Part shown: positions 17,004-24,824 of the stretch, piece by piece
Numbering within the stretch: the stretch's first letter is position 1
How the letters are laid out: each line of letters opens with the position of its first letter
From: Amycolatopsis solani
GTDB taxonomy: Bacteria; Actinomycetota; Actinomycetes; Mycobacteriales; Pseudonocardiaceae
DNA: 64,000 nucleotides
Assembly: GCF_033441515.1 (NCBI RefSeq)
Contig: NZ_JAWQJT010000001.1
Location: 1,798,001-1,862,000 of the forward strand
Direction: 5' to 3'
Notes under the pieces: generated by a model
What the model was told of the DNA's origin: nothing
Database searches by the model: none
Seen by the model: only the letters and a program-made list of their open reading frames with translations
Position numbers and translations under genes: made by a program

Positions 17004-18092
17004 ATGCGGAACATCCTGATCTCCGGCGCCGGCGTGGCCGGCGGCACCCTGGCCCGGTTCCTGGCCCGCGACGGCTGGTCGGTGACCGTGGTCGAGCGCG
17101 CGCCCGGACCGCGCACCGGCGGCCAGGCGATCGACGTGCGCGGGGTCGCGCTCGACGTCGTCGACGAGCTGGGCATCGGCGACCGGCTGCGCGCGCTGCG
17201 CACCCGGATGCGGGGGATGGCCGTGGTGGACGGTCAGGGCCAGGAGCTGTTCCGGTCCGAGGAGTTCACCTACAGCAGCGGACGGCTCGACAACGCCGAC
17301 TTCGAGGTGCTGCGCGACGACGTCGTCGCGGTCCTGCACGAAGGCACCGGCGTCGAGTACGTCTTCGGCGACGCGATCACGGCGTTGACCGAGGAGCCGC
17401 ACGGCGTGCGCGTGGAGTTCGAACGCGGTGGCTTCCGGACGTTCGACCTCGTCGTCGGCGCCGACGGCCTGCACTCGGCCGTGCGGCGGCTCGCCTTCGG
17501 GCCGGAGGAGCGGTTCGTCCGCCACCTCGGGCAGTACCTGGCGATCTTCCCGGCGCCCAACTTCCTCGGTCTCGAGGACTGGCAGGTCTGGTTCCGCCAC
17601 GAGCACACCGGCGGCGTCGCGTACCCGGTGCGGGACAACACGGAGCTGCGCGTGACGCTCGGGTTCGGCTCGGAGCCGCTGCCCCGGCTGACCGTGCCGG
17701 AGCAGAAGCGGCTGATCGCCGAACGGCTCGGCGGTGTCGGCTGGGAGGTGCCGAAGCTGCTGGACGCGATGGCCGCCGCGGACGTCTTCTACTTCGACGC
17801 GATGGCCCAGATCGAGCTGGACCGCTGGTCGGCCGGGCGGGTGGTGCTCGTCGGCGACGCCGGCTACTGCGCGTCCGCCTTGTCCGGCCAGGGAACGAGC
17901 CTCGCGCTGGTCGGCGCGTACGTCCTCGCGCAGGAGCTGGGCCGCGCGGATCACGAAACCGCCTTCGCGGCCTACGAACGGCGGATGCGGCCCTTCGTCG
18001 AGCTCAACCAGGCGCTGGCGACGGAGAACCCGGAGGGCGGCCCGGCGGAGGAGTCGGTGGACCGGGCGAAGAACGCCATCAGCCTCGCTTGA
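17004..18092 (+). CDS. FAD-dependent monooxygenase (TetX/PHBH-like)
   Basis: The 362-residue flavoprotein has the N-terminal Rossmann GAGVAGG motif (about 8-14), an Arg-containing DG-type motif VVGADGLHSAVRR (near residue 153) and the second FAD motif GRVVLVGDAGYCASALSGQGTSLAL (about 278 on). This places it in the class A aromatic/antibiotic hydroxylase family; TetX-like enzymes inactivate tetracyclines and rifamycin monooxygenases are relatives. The substrate cannot be assigned. A strong GGAGG precedes ATG 17004. The divergent regulator suggests substrate-inducible expression. Confidence 0.85.
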   Translation: MRNILISGAGVAGGTLARFLARDGWSVTVVERAPGPRTGGQAIDVRGVALDVVDELGIGDRLRALRTRMRGMAVVDGQGQELFRSEEFTYSSGRLDNADFEVLRDDVVAVLHEGTGVEYVFGDAITALTEEPHGVRVEFERGGFRTFDLVVGADGLHSAVRRLAFGPEERFVRHLGQYLAIFPAPNFLGLEDWQVWFRHEHTGGVAYPVRDNTELRVTLGFGSEPLPRLTVPEQKRLIAERLGGVGWEVPKLLDAMAAADVFYFDAMAQIELDRWSAGRVVLVGDAGYCASALSGQGTSLALVGAYVLAQELGRADHETAFAAYERRMRPFVELNQALATENPEGGPAEESVDRAKNAISLA

Positions 18093-19002
18093 GGAAGTCC
18101 ACCAGCGCCGCGGACGTCCGGTCCGGGACTTCGAGGTGGGGGAAGTGCCCGACGCCCGGCCAGAACTCCGGCTCGGCGTGCGGGCCCGCCCAGCGCACCG
18201 ACGACGTCGCCGTCTCGGGCAGGATGCAGGTGTCGTCGGCGCCGTGCAGCTGCAGCGTCGGCGCCGCGATCCGGCGGCCCACGGCGTCGGTGAACCGGCG
18301 GCCTTCGCCGCGGAACTGGGCGCGGAACGCCCACCGGTAGTACTCGAGCGCGCTGTGCGCGACGCCGGGAACGAGCATGGCGTGCCGGAACTCCTCGACG
18401 CTGTCGACGAAGTCCGAAGTGGACCGCCACCGGCTCCCGGCCCAGCCGCCGAAGAGGTCTTCGACGGCTTGGGCGTCGTCCTTCACGAGCCACTTCTCCG
18501 GCGCCATCGGGACCTGGAAGCGGAAGAGGTGCCCGGCGGCCCGGCCCTGGCCGCGCCACGGGCGGACCGACGAGCGCAGCGCGAGCGGGTGGGCGGCGCC
18601 GATCGCCGTCACCGACGAGACGAGCCGCGGGTGCAGCGCCGCGACCGTCCAGGCGAGCAGGCCGCCCCAGGCGTGCCCGACGAGGTGCGCGCGGCGCGCC
18701 CCGAGCGACTTGATCAACCCGCCGACGTCGCCGGCGAGCGTCCAAGCGTCGTAACCGCGGGGCGGCTTGTCCGAGTCGCCGTAGCCGCGGAGGTCGACGG
18801 CGACCGCGCGGAACCCGGCGTCGGCCAGCGCGCGCAGCTGGTGGTGCCAGGTCCACCAGAATTCGGCGAACCCGTGGAGCAGCACCACGACCGGTCCGTC
18901 GCCGAGCTCGGCGACGTGCAGCCGGATGCCGTTCGCGGACACGTCGCGGTGGGCCCACGCGCCGTCGAGCCGGACGCTCGACGGGTCGGGGGAAGCGGGC
19001 AA
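18079..19002 (-). CDS. ephE: EphE-like alpha/beta hydrolase with Ala at the nucleophile position
   Basis: The 307-residue protein has the epoxide-hydrolase fold: oxyanion motif LLHGF (about 41-45), a D-type strand VAVDLRGYGDSDKP, the cap-domain Tyr-rich ALEYYRWAFRAQ, a His in GVGHFPHLE and an acidic HGADD region. The nucleophile elbow reads GHAWGG, so residue 111 is Ala where active epoxide hydrolases have Asp and other hydrolases have Ser. Classical covalent catalysis is therefore not possible. It is syntenic with Rv3670 (ephE). Its 3' end overlaps the convergent monooxygenase by 14 bp. Confidence 0.8.
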   Translation of the reverse strand: MPASPDPSSVRLDGAWAHRDVSANGIRLHVAELGDGPVVVLLHGFAEFWWTWHHQLRALADAGFRAVAVDLRGYGDSDKPPRGYDAWTLAGDVGGLIKSLGARRAHLVGHAWGGLLAWTVAALHPRLVSSVTAIGAAHPLALRSSVRPWRGQGRAAGHLFRFQVPMAPEKWLVKDDAQAVEDLFGGWAGSRWRSTSDFVDSVEEFRHAMLVPGVAHSALEYYRWAFRAQFRGEGRRFTDAVGRRIAAPTLQLHGADDTCILPETATSSVRWAGPHAEPEFWPGVGHFPHLEVPDRTSAALVDFLKRG

Positions 19003-19006
19003 CGCC

Positions 19007-19501
19007 TCAGTCGCGGGTGGTCGTCAAGTCGTCTTCGGGCGCACGCTGCGGCTTGAGCGCGGCGGCGGTCTCCTTGACGCTGGCGATCGTCCGCTCGGGA
19101 GCCTTGAACTTCTTCACCTTGCGGTAGCCGAGGAACCCGGCACCGATCGCGACCACCACCATCGCGAAGAACACGATGCCGAACGCGATCCAGCGGTGGC
19201 GCACCACCTCGGCCAGGCCTTCGGCCGCGAAGAAGAACAGGAAGAACGTGCTGTACAGGAAGACCGTCAGCGCGATCAGGAAGTAGACGGCCCCCTTGAG
19301 GCCCTTCTTCACCTCGCCGACCAGCTCGGACTTCGCGAGCTCCATCTCGGCCCTGACCAGGGTCGAGATGTGCTGGGTCGCGTCGCCGACCAGCCGGCCG
19401 AGCGACTGGTCGCCGGGGACGTCGTTCGCGGAGGACAGCGGGAGGTAAGGCACGGCCCCCACGCCGTCGGGGCCGGTGCGTTCGTGCTTGGGGCTGCTCA
19501 C
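19007..19501 (-). CDS. Holin-like membrane protein (Actinobacterial holin-X/DUF1469 type)
   Basis: The 164-residue protein has two adjacent transmembrane segments, about residues 71-93 (GAVYFLIALTVFLYSTFFLFFF) and 102-124, flanked by charged, largely helical ends. This is the pattern of the Phage_holin_3_6 superfamily found in actinobacteria. The function is unknown and the family name is historical rather than evidence of phage origin. It is 4 bp upstream of ephE in the same orientation, so the two are probably co-transcribed, as in M. tuberculosis (Rv3669-Rv3670). Confidence 0.7.
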   Translation of the reverse strand: MSSPKHERTGPDGVGAVPYLPLSSANDVPGDQSLGRLVGDATQHISTLVRAEMELAKSELVGEVKKGLKGAVYFLIALTVFLYSTFFLFFFAAEGLAEVVRHRWIAFGIVFFAMVVVAIGAGFLGYRKVKKFKAPERTIASVKETAAALKPQRAPEDDLTTTRD

Positions 19502-19543
19502 CGGGTCATCGTGCCATGTGTCTCGAAACCGGGCGCGGCGGCG

Positions 19544-20731
19544 TCACAGTGTGTCGGAGATTCGGGCGTGCGCTTTGCTACGGCGGAGTAGCAGGGCCGC
19601 CGCCAGCAGGGAGGCCACCGCGGACGCGATCAACACCGCCGCCTTGGCCAGCTCGCTCGTTCCTTCGGGCAGCGCCAGCTCCGCGATCAGCAGGCTCACG
19701 GTGAACCCGACCCCGCCGAGCACCGACAACGCGGCCATGTCCCGCCAGCTCATCCCGCGCGGCTTCTCCGCCGCGCCCAGCTTCACGGCGAGCGCGCTGG
19801 CCCCCATGATGCCGACGAACTTGCCGGCGAGCAGCCCGGCCAAGATCGCGAGCGGCAACGCCGTCGTGAACACCGCGCCGAGCGCGTCGCCGTTCACCGA
19901 GATCCCGGCCGCGAACAGCGCGAACACCGGCACGGCGACCGCCGCCGACCACGGCTGGAGCCGGTGCTCGAGCCGCAGCGCGGGAGCCTCGGCCTCGCCT
20001 TCGTCGGCGCGGACGCGGGTGAGCAGGCCGAGCGCGACGCCGGCGATCGTCGCGTGGATGCCCGCCGAGTGCACCGCGACCCAGGTGACCAGCGCCAACG
20101 GCACGTAGAGCCACGGCGTCCGGACCCGCTTGTGCTGGAGGAACGCGTACAGCGCAAGCGCCACGACGGCGACGGCCACCGCGACCAGGTCGAAGCCCGT
20201 CGTGAAGAGCACGGCGATGACGACGATCGCGCCGAGGTCGTCCACCACGGCCAGCGAAAGAAGGAAGACCCGCGCGCTCGAAGGCAGGTTCGACGCGGTC
20301 AGCGCGAGCACGCCGAGCGCGAACGCGATGTCCGTGGCCACGGGGACGGCCCAAGCGCGCTCGATGCCCGGCGTCCCCCAGCCGACGGACAGCGCGACGA
20401 GCGCGGGCACGACCATGCCGCCGAGCGCGGCCACGACCGGCAGGATCGCCTGCTTGAACCGGGACAGCTCGCCGATGACGAGCTCGCGCTTGAGCTCGAG
20501 CCCGGCGACGAAGAAGAAGAGGGCCAGAAGGCCGTCCTTGGCCCAGTCGCCGATCGTCAGGTCGAGGTGCAGGAACTCCGGGCCGAGCCGGAAGTCGCGC
20601 AGGGCGTGGTAGCTGTCGCGCAGCGGCGAGTTGGCCCAGAGCAGGGCGATCGCGGTCGCGCCGAGGAGGATCAGCCCGCCGGTCGTCTCGGTGCGCAGGT
20701 AGCGGGCGAATTCGCTGAAGGGGCGGGACAC
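19544..20731 (-). CDS. nhaA: NhaA-type Na+/H+ antiporter
   Basis: The 395-residue membrane protein has 11-12 hydrophobic segments, the ion-binding aspartate pair in SLAVVDDLGAIVVIA (near residues 160-161) and other NhaA signatures such as LALFFFVAGLELKRELV and GIHATIAGVALGLL. It should exchange Na+ for protons at alkaline pH or high salt. GTG 20731 is chosen because an AGGAG lies 6-8 bases upstream; longer frames upstream have no such site. The gene diverges from the POT transporter with a 187-bp intergenic gap. Confidence 0.9.
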   Translation of the reverse strand: MSRPFSEFARYLRTETTGGLILLGATAIALLWANSPLRDSYHALRDFRLGPEFLHLDLTIGDWAKDGLLALFFFVAGLELKRELVIGELSRFKQAILPVVAALGGMVVPALVALSVGWGTPGIERAWAVPVATDIAFALGVLALTASNLPSSARVFLLSLAVVDDLGAIVVIAVLFTTGFDLVAVAVAVVALALYAFLQHKRVRTPWLYVPLALVTWVAVHSAGIHATIAGVALGLLTRVRADEGEAEAPALRLEHRLQPWSAAVAVPVFALFAAGISVNGDALGAVFTTALPLAILAGLLAGKFVGIMGASALAVKLGAAEKPRGMSWRDMAALSVLGGVGFTVSLLIAELALPEGTSELAKAAVLIASAVASLLAAALLLRRSKAHARISDTL

Positions 20732-20918
20732 GGGCGGCTCCTGGGTTCGCTGATCACCATTGCCGACCAGACTTCCCGGCGCACCTTGACGTAATTTTAA
20801 TCCACCTTTGTCACGGACCGTTATGGCGACCGCCACACGGGGTGTCGGTGGTGGGTCACCAGGTGGGCCCATAGCATGCCAATCGACAACGAAGTCCGAG
20901 ACAAAGGAAGACAGAGTT

Positions 20919-22376
20919 GTGAGCACCTCTACCGAGGTCCAGCAGGACACGAGGTTCTTCGGGCACCCACGAGGACTGGCGAACCTCTTCGGCGTCGAGA
21001 TGTGGGAGCGGTTCTCCTACTACGGGATGCTCGGCATCCTGCCGATCTACCTCTACTACAAGGTCGACCAGGGTGGTCTGGGCCTGGCGCAGGAATCCGC
21101 GCTCGGCATCGTCGGCGCGTACGGCGGGCTGGTCTACCTCTCCGCCGTCATCGGCGCCTGGGTCGCCGACCGGCTGCTCGGCTCCGAACGGACGCTCTTC
21201 TACAGCGCCGTGCTGATCATGATCGGCCACCTCAGCCTGGCGCTGCTGCCCGGCCTGACCGGGATCGGCGTCGGTCTCGTGTGCGTCGCGGTCGGCAGTG
21301 GCGGGCTGAAGTCCAACGCGACGGCGATCGTCGGCACGCTCTACGCCGACGGCGACGAACGGCGCGACGCCGGCTTCACGATCTTCTACATGGGCGTCAA
21401 CCTCGGCGGCTTCGTCGGACCGCTGCTGACCGGGCTCGCGCAGTCGGAGGTCGGCTTCCACCTAGGCTTCGGCCTCGCCGCGATCGGCATGGCGCTCGGC
21501 CTGATCCAGTACACGCTCGGCCGCAAGAACCTCGGCGACAAGGCCAGGGAGATCCCGAACCCGCTGCCGTCGTCGCAGCGCGCGCTCGCGATCGGTGCGG
21601 CGGTCCTGCTGGTCGTCGCGATCGCGGTGCTGGTCATGACCGGAGTCGTCAACCCGGGCAACCTCGCCGACGTCGTCGTGGTGGTGGTCGGCGTGATCTC
21701 GGTGATCTACTTCCTCGTGATCCTGACCAGCCGCAAGATCACTTCGGACGAGCGCAGCCGGGTGTTCTCGTTCATCCCGATGTTCATCGCCAGCGCGGTG
21801 TTCTTCTCGCTGTACCAGCAGCAGTTCACGGTCGTCGCGGCCTACACCGACCAGCGGCTGAACCGGAACCTGTTCGGCTGGGAGCTGCCGGTGCCCTGGG
21901 TCAACTCGATCAACCCGGTGTTCATCATCGTGTTCGCGCCGCTTCTGGCGGCGCTGTGGACGAAGCTCGGCGAGCGCCAGCCGTCGACGCCGATGAAGTT
22001 CGTCCTCGGCACGGTGCTGATGGGCGCGGCCTTCCTGCTGTTCCTGCCGATGGTGGGCAGCGGCCAGAACGCGAGCCCGATGCTCGCGCTGGTCGGCATC
22101 CTGTTCGTCTTCACGATCGCCGAGCTGTGCCTCTCCCCGGTCGGGCTGTCGCTGTCGACGAAGCTCGCGCCGGCGGCGTTCCGGACGCAGATGGTGGCGC
22201 TGAACTTCCTGTCCATCTCGTTCGGCACGGCGATGTCCGGCAAGCTCGCCGAGTACTACTCGGTCGACGACGAAGCGCCGTACTTCAGCACGGTCGGCGG
22301 CGTCGCCATCGGCGTCGGCGTGCTGCTGTTCCTCGGCATCCCCTTCATCCGCAAGCTGATGAAGGGCGTTCACTAG
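20919..22376 (+). CDS. POT/PTR family oligopeptide transporter
   Basis: The 485-residue protein has the ExxERFxYYG motif near its start (EMWERFSYYGM, about residues 25-35) and about 12-14 transmembrane segments, including FYMGVNLGG and FFSLYQQQFT motifs typical of proton-dependent di/tripeptide transporters. Proton binding on the ExxER motif couples uptake. An AAGGAAG lies eight bases before GTG 20919. The 3' end overlaps the convergent VIT1-like gene by 4 bp. Confidence 0.9.
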   Translation: MSTSTEVQQDTRFFGHPRGLANLFGVEMWERFSYYGMLGILPIYLYYKVDQGGLGLAQESALGIVGAYGGLVYLSAVIGAWVADRLLGSERTLFYSAVLIMIGHLSLALLPGLTGIGVGLVCVAVGSGGLKSNATAIVGTLYADGDERRDAGFTIFYMGVNLGGFVGPLLTGLAQSEVGFHLGFGLAAIGMALGLIQYTLGRKNLGDKAREIPNPLPSSQRALAIGAAVLLVVAIAVLVMTGVVNPGNLADVVVVVVGVISVIYFLVILTSRKITSDERSRVFSFIPMFIASAVFFSLYQQQFTVVAAYTDQRLNRNLFGWELPVPWVNSINPVFIIVFAPLLAALWTKLGERQPSTPMKFVLGTVLMGAAFLLFLPMVGSGQNASPMLALVGILFVFTIAELCLSPVGLSLSTKLAPAAFRTQMVALNFLSISFGTAMSGKLAEYYSVDDEAPYFSTVGGVAIGVGVLLFLGIPFIRKLMKGVH

Positions 22377-23101
22377 CCGACGGTGACGCCGAAGATCACC
22401 CCGACGAAGTACGTCACGACCATGGTGAGGGCGCCGACCCCGACGTTGCGCAGGATCGCGCGCCCCACCTTGGCGTCGCCGAGCCGCGCGCTGAGCCACC
22501 CCGTCAGCGTGAGGCCGACGACGACCGCGGCCGCGCACGCCCACACCCGCAGGGAGACACCGGCCCAGGCGATGGACAGGATCGGCAGCAGCGCGCCGAC
22601 CGAGAACGCGACGAGCGACGCCCACGCGGCCTGCCACGGGCTGGTCAGGTTGTCCGGATCGATGCCGAGCTCGGCTTCCGCGTGCGCCTGCAGCGCGTCC
22701 TTTTCGGTCAGCTCACGCGCGACCTGGCTCGCGAGGTCCGGCGAAAGCCCTTTGTCCTCGTAGATCCCGGCGAGCTCGCGCTCCTCGGCCTCCGGCATCG
22801 TCTTGAGCTCTTGCTTTTCGAGCCGGAGCAAGGCCTGTTCGGTGTCGCGCTGGGTGCTGACGGAGACGTATTCCCCGCCGGCCATGGAAAAGGCCCCGGC
22901 GACGAGACCGGCGATTCCGGCGGTGAGGATCGTGGTGCTTTCGGTGGTCGCCCCCGCGACCCCGACGACGATCCCGGCGACCGACACGATGCCGTCGTTC
23001 GCCCCGAGAACCCCGGCCCGCAGCCAGTTCAGCTTCCCGCCCACGTCCTGGTGCGGTTCGTGGGCGTGCTCCACGGCGTCACCGTCGATCGTTTCGGTCA
23101 C
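22373..23101 (-). CDS. VIT1/CCC1 family iron/manganese transporter
   Basis: The 242-residue protein has five predicted transmembrane segments and the family hallmark GANDGIVSVAGIVVGVAGA (about residues 33-51), with an acidic cytoplasmic loop (LEKQELKTMPEAEERELAGI) like the metal-binding domain between helices 2 and 3. It probably exports or sequesters Fe2+ or Mn2+. Two tandem IdeR-like boxes lie 51-84 bp upstream of the start. The ATG is 23101. Confidence 0.85.
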   Translation of the reverse strand: MTETIDGDAVEHAHEPHQDVGGKLNWLRAGVLGANDGIVSVAGIVVGVAGATTESTTILTAGIAGLVAGAFSMAGGEYVSVSTQRDTEQALLRLEKQELKTMPEAEERELAGIYEDKGLSPDLASQVARELTEKDALQAHAEAELGIDPDNLTSPWQAAWASLVAFSVGALLPILSIAWAGVSLRVWACAAAVVVGLTLTGWLSARLGDAKVGRAILRNVGVGALTMVVTYFVGVIFGVTVG

Positions 23102-23151
23102 GGGACAAGTGAAACACGAACGGGGAATCGTGGCGAGACTTGTTCTTTTTG

Positions 23152-23185
23152 TCAGGTACGCCTAAATAACGTGTGCCTTGCCTAA
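23152..23185 (-). promoter_or_regulatory. Two tandem IdeR/DmdR-like iron boxes
   Basis: Positions 23152-23170 and 23167-23185 each match the 19-bp iron box (TTAGGTTAGSCTAACCTAA) at about 12-13 of 19 positions; the second reads TTAGGCAAGGCACACGTTA on the minus strand. They overlap by 4 bp and lie upstream of the VIT1-like gene, so an IdeR or DmdR regulator probably controls it. Confidence 0.5.
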
Positions 23186-23231
23186 GCCTGTCCTGTGTGG
23201 ACTCTCAGCGATCCTGGGTCATCATGGGCAC

Positions 23232-23573
23232 ATGGAGGAGCAGGTTTGGGAGCCGCTGGTGACCGTGGAGGGCCTCCCGTTGACGGGCGGCGAAGGCCGG
23301 TTCCGGCTGCTGGAGACGGCGGAGACCGGCCTGGCGTACTTGATCCACTACCCGGCCGGGGTGGCGTCCCCACCGCACGCGCACGACCACGACTCGATCG
23401 TCTACGTCCTGTCGGGCCGCTTGCGCGGCGCGGTGGCCGGGGTCGAGTCCGAGCTGGGACCGGGGGATTCGGCACTGCACCCGCGTGGGGTGACCCACCA
23501 CGTCGAGGCGCTGACGGACTCGATGTGGGTGGAGTTCAAGTCCCCGCTGCCGAGGCGGCCGCCGATCGCCTGA
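23232..23573 (+). CDS. Cupin-domain protein
   Basis: The 113-residue protein has cupin motif 1 G-x5-H-x-H pattern in PPHAHDHDSIVYVLSGRLRGAV (about residues 48-69) and motif 2 LGPGDSALHPRGVTHHVEAL (about 76-95). It is therefore a small jelly-roll metalloprotein or sensor domain, probably with metal ligated by the His residues. Its role is unknown. It is 7 bp before the DinB-like gene on the same strand, so co-transcription is likely. The ATG at 23232 is used because the conserved protein starts there, although an in-frame upstream ATG at 23178 exists. Confidence 0.75.
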   Translation: MEEQVWEPLVTVEGLPLTGGEGRFRLLETAETGLAYLIHYPAGVASPPHAHDHDSIVYVLSGRLRGAVAGVESELGPGDSALHPRGVTHHVEALTDSMWVEFKSPLPRRPPIA

Positions 23574-23580
23574 TCCGGGC

Positions 23581-24153
23581 ATGCTGGACCTCGTGATCGA
23601 CGACTTCGCGAAGGAATACCTGCACAGTGACCTGCGAGAGATCCGCGAGGCGGTGCTCGGAAAGCTCGACGGGCTCTCCGAGTACGACGTCCGCCGTCCA
23701 CTGACCGGCACCGGGACCAACCTCCTCGGCCTGGTCAAGCACCTGACGCTGACGGAGGCCCGGTACTTCGGCGAGGTCTTCGGCCGTCCGTTCCCCGAGC
23801 CCGTCCCGCGGTGGGACGACCTCGACCGGCGCGGGACCGACATGTGGGCGACCGAGCACGAGACGCGCGAGGAGATCGCCGGCCGCTACCGGCGCGCCTG
23901 GGCGCACTCCGACGCGACCATCGCCGCGCTCGCCGTCGACTCGCCCGGCCACGTGCCGTGGTGGCCGCGGCCGGACGTGCTGCTGTTCAACGTCCTGGTG
24001 CACGTGCTCACCGAGACCGGCAGGCACGCCGGGCACGCCGACATCCTGCGGGAACAGCTGGACGGCGAAGTCGAGGCGGCAGGGCGGGACGCGGCCTTCT
24101 GGGCAGCCCGGCGAGCGGAGGTCGAGCGGGCGGCCAGGGCCGCGGCCGGATAG
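23581..24153 (+). CDS. DinB/DUF664 family protein
   Basis: The 190-residue helical-bundle protein has the DUF664/DinB pattern: a first long helix, TNLLGLVKHLTLTEARYFGEVFGRP (about residues 42-66) with the first conserved His, and a C-terminal HVLTETGRHAGHADILREQLDG (about 140-161) with the other two. Three metal-binding His residues define this superfamily, which includes mycothiol-dependent isomerases and transferases. In an actinomycete the substrate may be mycothiol. It follows the cupin gene and ends at a bidirectional hairpin. Confidence 0.8.
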   Translation: MLDLVIDDFAKEYLHSDLREIREAVLGKLDGLSEYDVRRPLTGTGTNLLGLVKHLTLTEARYFGEVFGRPFPEPVPRWDDLDRRGTDMWATEHETREEIAGRYRRAWAHSDATIAALAVDSPGHVPWWPRPDVLLFNVLVHVLTETGRHAGHADILREQLDGEVEAAGRDAAFWAARRAEVERAARAAAG

Positions 24154-24159
24154 CGGAAA

Positions 24160-24190
24160 CGCCCGGCCCCGCTCGAAGCGGAACCGGGCG
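24160..24190 (+). terminator. Terminator between DinB and AT-hook genes
   Basis: CGCCCGG (24160-24166) pairs with CCGGGCG (24184-24190) around a loop with a second small stem. It lies between the convergent DinB-like gene and the 24208 gene, so it can serve both. Confidence 0.6.
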
Positions 24191-24207
24191 CTTCCCGGAA
24201 ATGAAGC

Positions 24208-24681
24208 TCAGGCGTCGAGCTCGGCGAGGGCCTGCTTGGCCTTCTCGAGCTCGGCTTCCAGCGCGGCGACCTTCGCGGCCTGCGCCTCGCGGGCCTGGTT
24301 GATCACCTCGTCGATCGGGCCGGAGAGGTCGCTGTGCAGCTCCTTCGCCGCGCGCGAAACCGCGGCGGCGGGGATCTCCAGGCCCTTCGCGACCCACTTC
24401 GAGCCGTTCTTGAGCTCGGCCTGCCACTCGCCGTCGGCGGTGCCGGTGACCGTCAGGGTCAGCTCGACCGTGCGGGTCTTCTTCGCCGTCGACGCCGTCG
24501 CCGCGCCCTTGGGGCGGCCGCGCTTGGGCTTGGGGGCCTCTTCCTCGGCGGGCTCGGGCGAGCCTTCCGAAGCGGAGGGGGACGCGGACTCGGTGACGGT
24601 CGCCTCGTCGGTGGCAACGGCCGGCGCCTCGGTGGTGGCCGAAGCCGTTTCCTCGTCGTGCGTCAGGACATCCACGGTCAT
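24208..24681 (-). CDS. Acidic AT-hook-like DNA/RNA-binding protein
   Basis: The 157-residue protein has an acidic, low-complexity N-terminus (residues about 1-48), then a single AT-hook-like KPKRGRPKG core (about 51-59), a beta-strand region with RTVELTLTVTG, and a C-terminal coiled-coil (about 127-155, AKVAALEAELEKAKQALAELD). Members of this actinobacterial family, tentatively DUF6319, are of unknown function and may bind AT-rich DNA. ATG 24681 has a GGAG upstream. No evidence for membrane localisation. Confidence 0.65.
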   Translation of the reverse strand: MTVDVLTHDEETASATTEAPAVATDEATVTESASPSASEGSPEPAEEEAPKPKRGRPKGAATASTAKKTRTVELTLTVTGTADGEWQAELKNGSKWVAKGLEIPAAAVSRAAKELHSDLSGPIDEVINQAREAQAAKVAALEAELEKAKQALAELDA

Positions 24682-24772
24682 CGTCGTGTCGTCTCCTTGC
24701 CCGGGAAGTGGGTGTGGTTCGCGGCACAGTGTAGAACATGCGTTCGACAAGCGCCGCGCGGGGGTTCCATGA

Positions 24773-24807
24773 CAGAGCCCTCCCGGCGCGAAGCCGGAAG
24801 GGCTCTG
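24773..24807. terminator. acs terminator
   Basis: CAGAGCCCTCCCGGC (24773-24787) and GCCGGAAGGGCTCTG (24793-24807) form a stem with one mismatch and a GCGAA loop, just downstream of the acs stop at 24825 on the minus strand. Confidence 0.65.
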
Positions 24808-24824
24808 ACGAAGAGAACGCTAGC

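Noticed and set aside
14699..17203. An 834-codon open frame on the minus strand opposite marP
   Set aside because: It overlaps a well-supported serine protease and regulator genes and has no family features.
19007..19501. Prophage origin for the holin-like gene
   Set aside because: No other phage genes are near and the family is chromosomal in actinobacteria.
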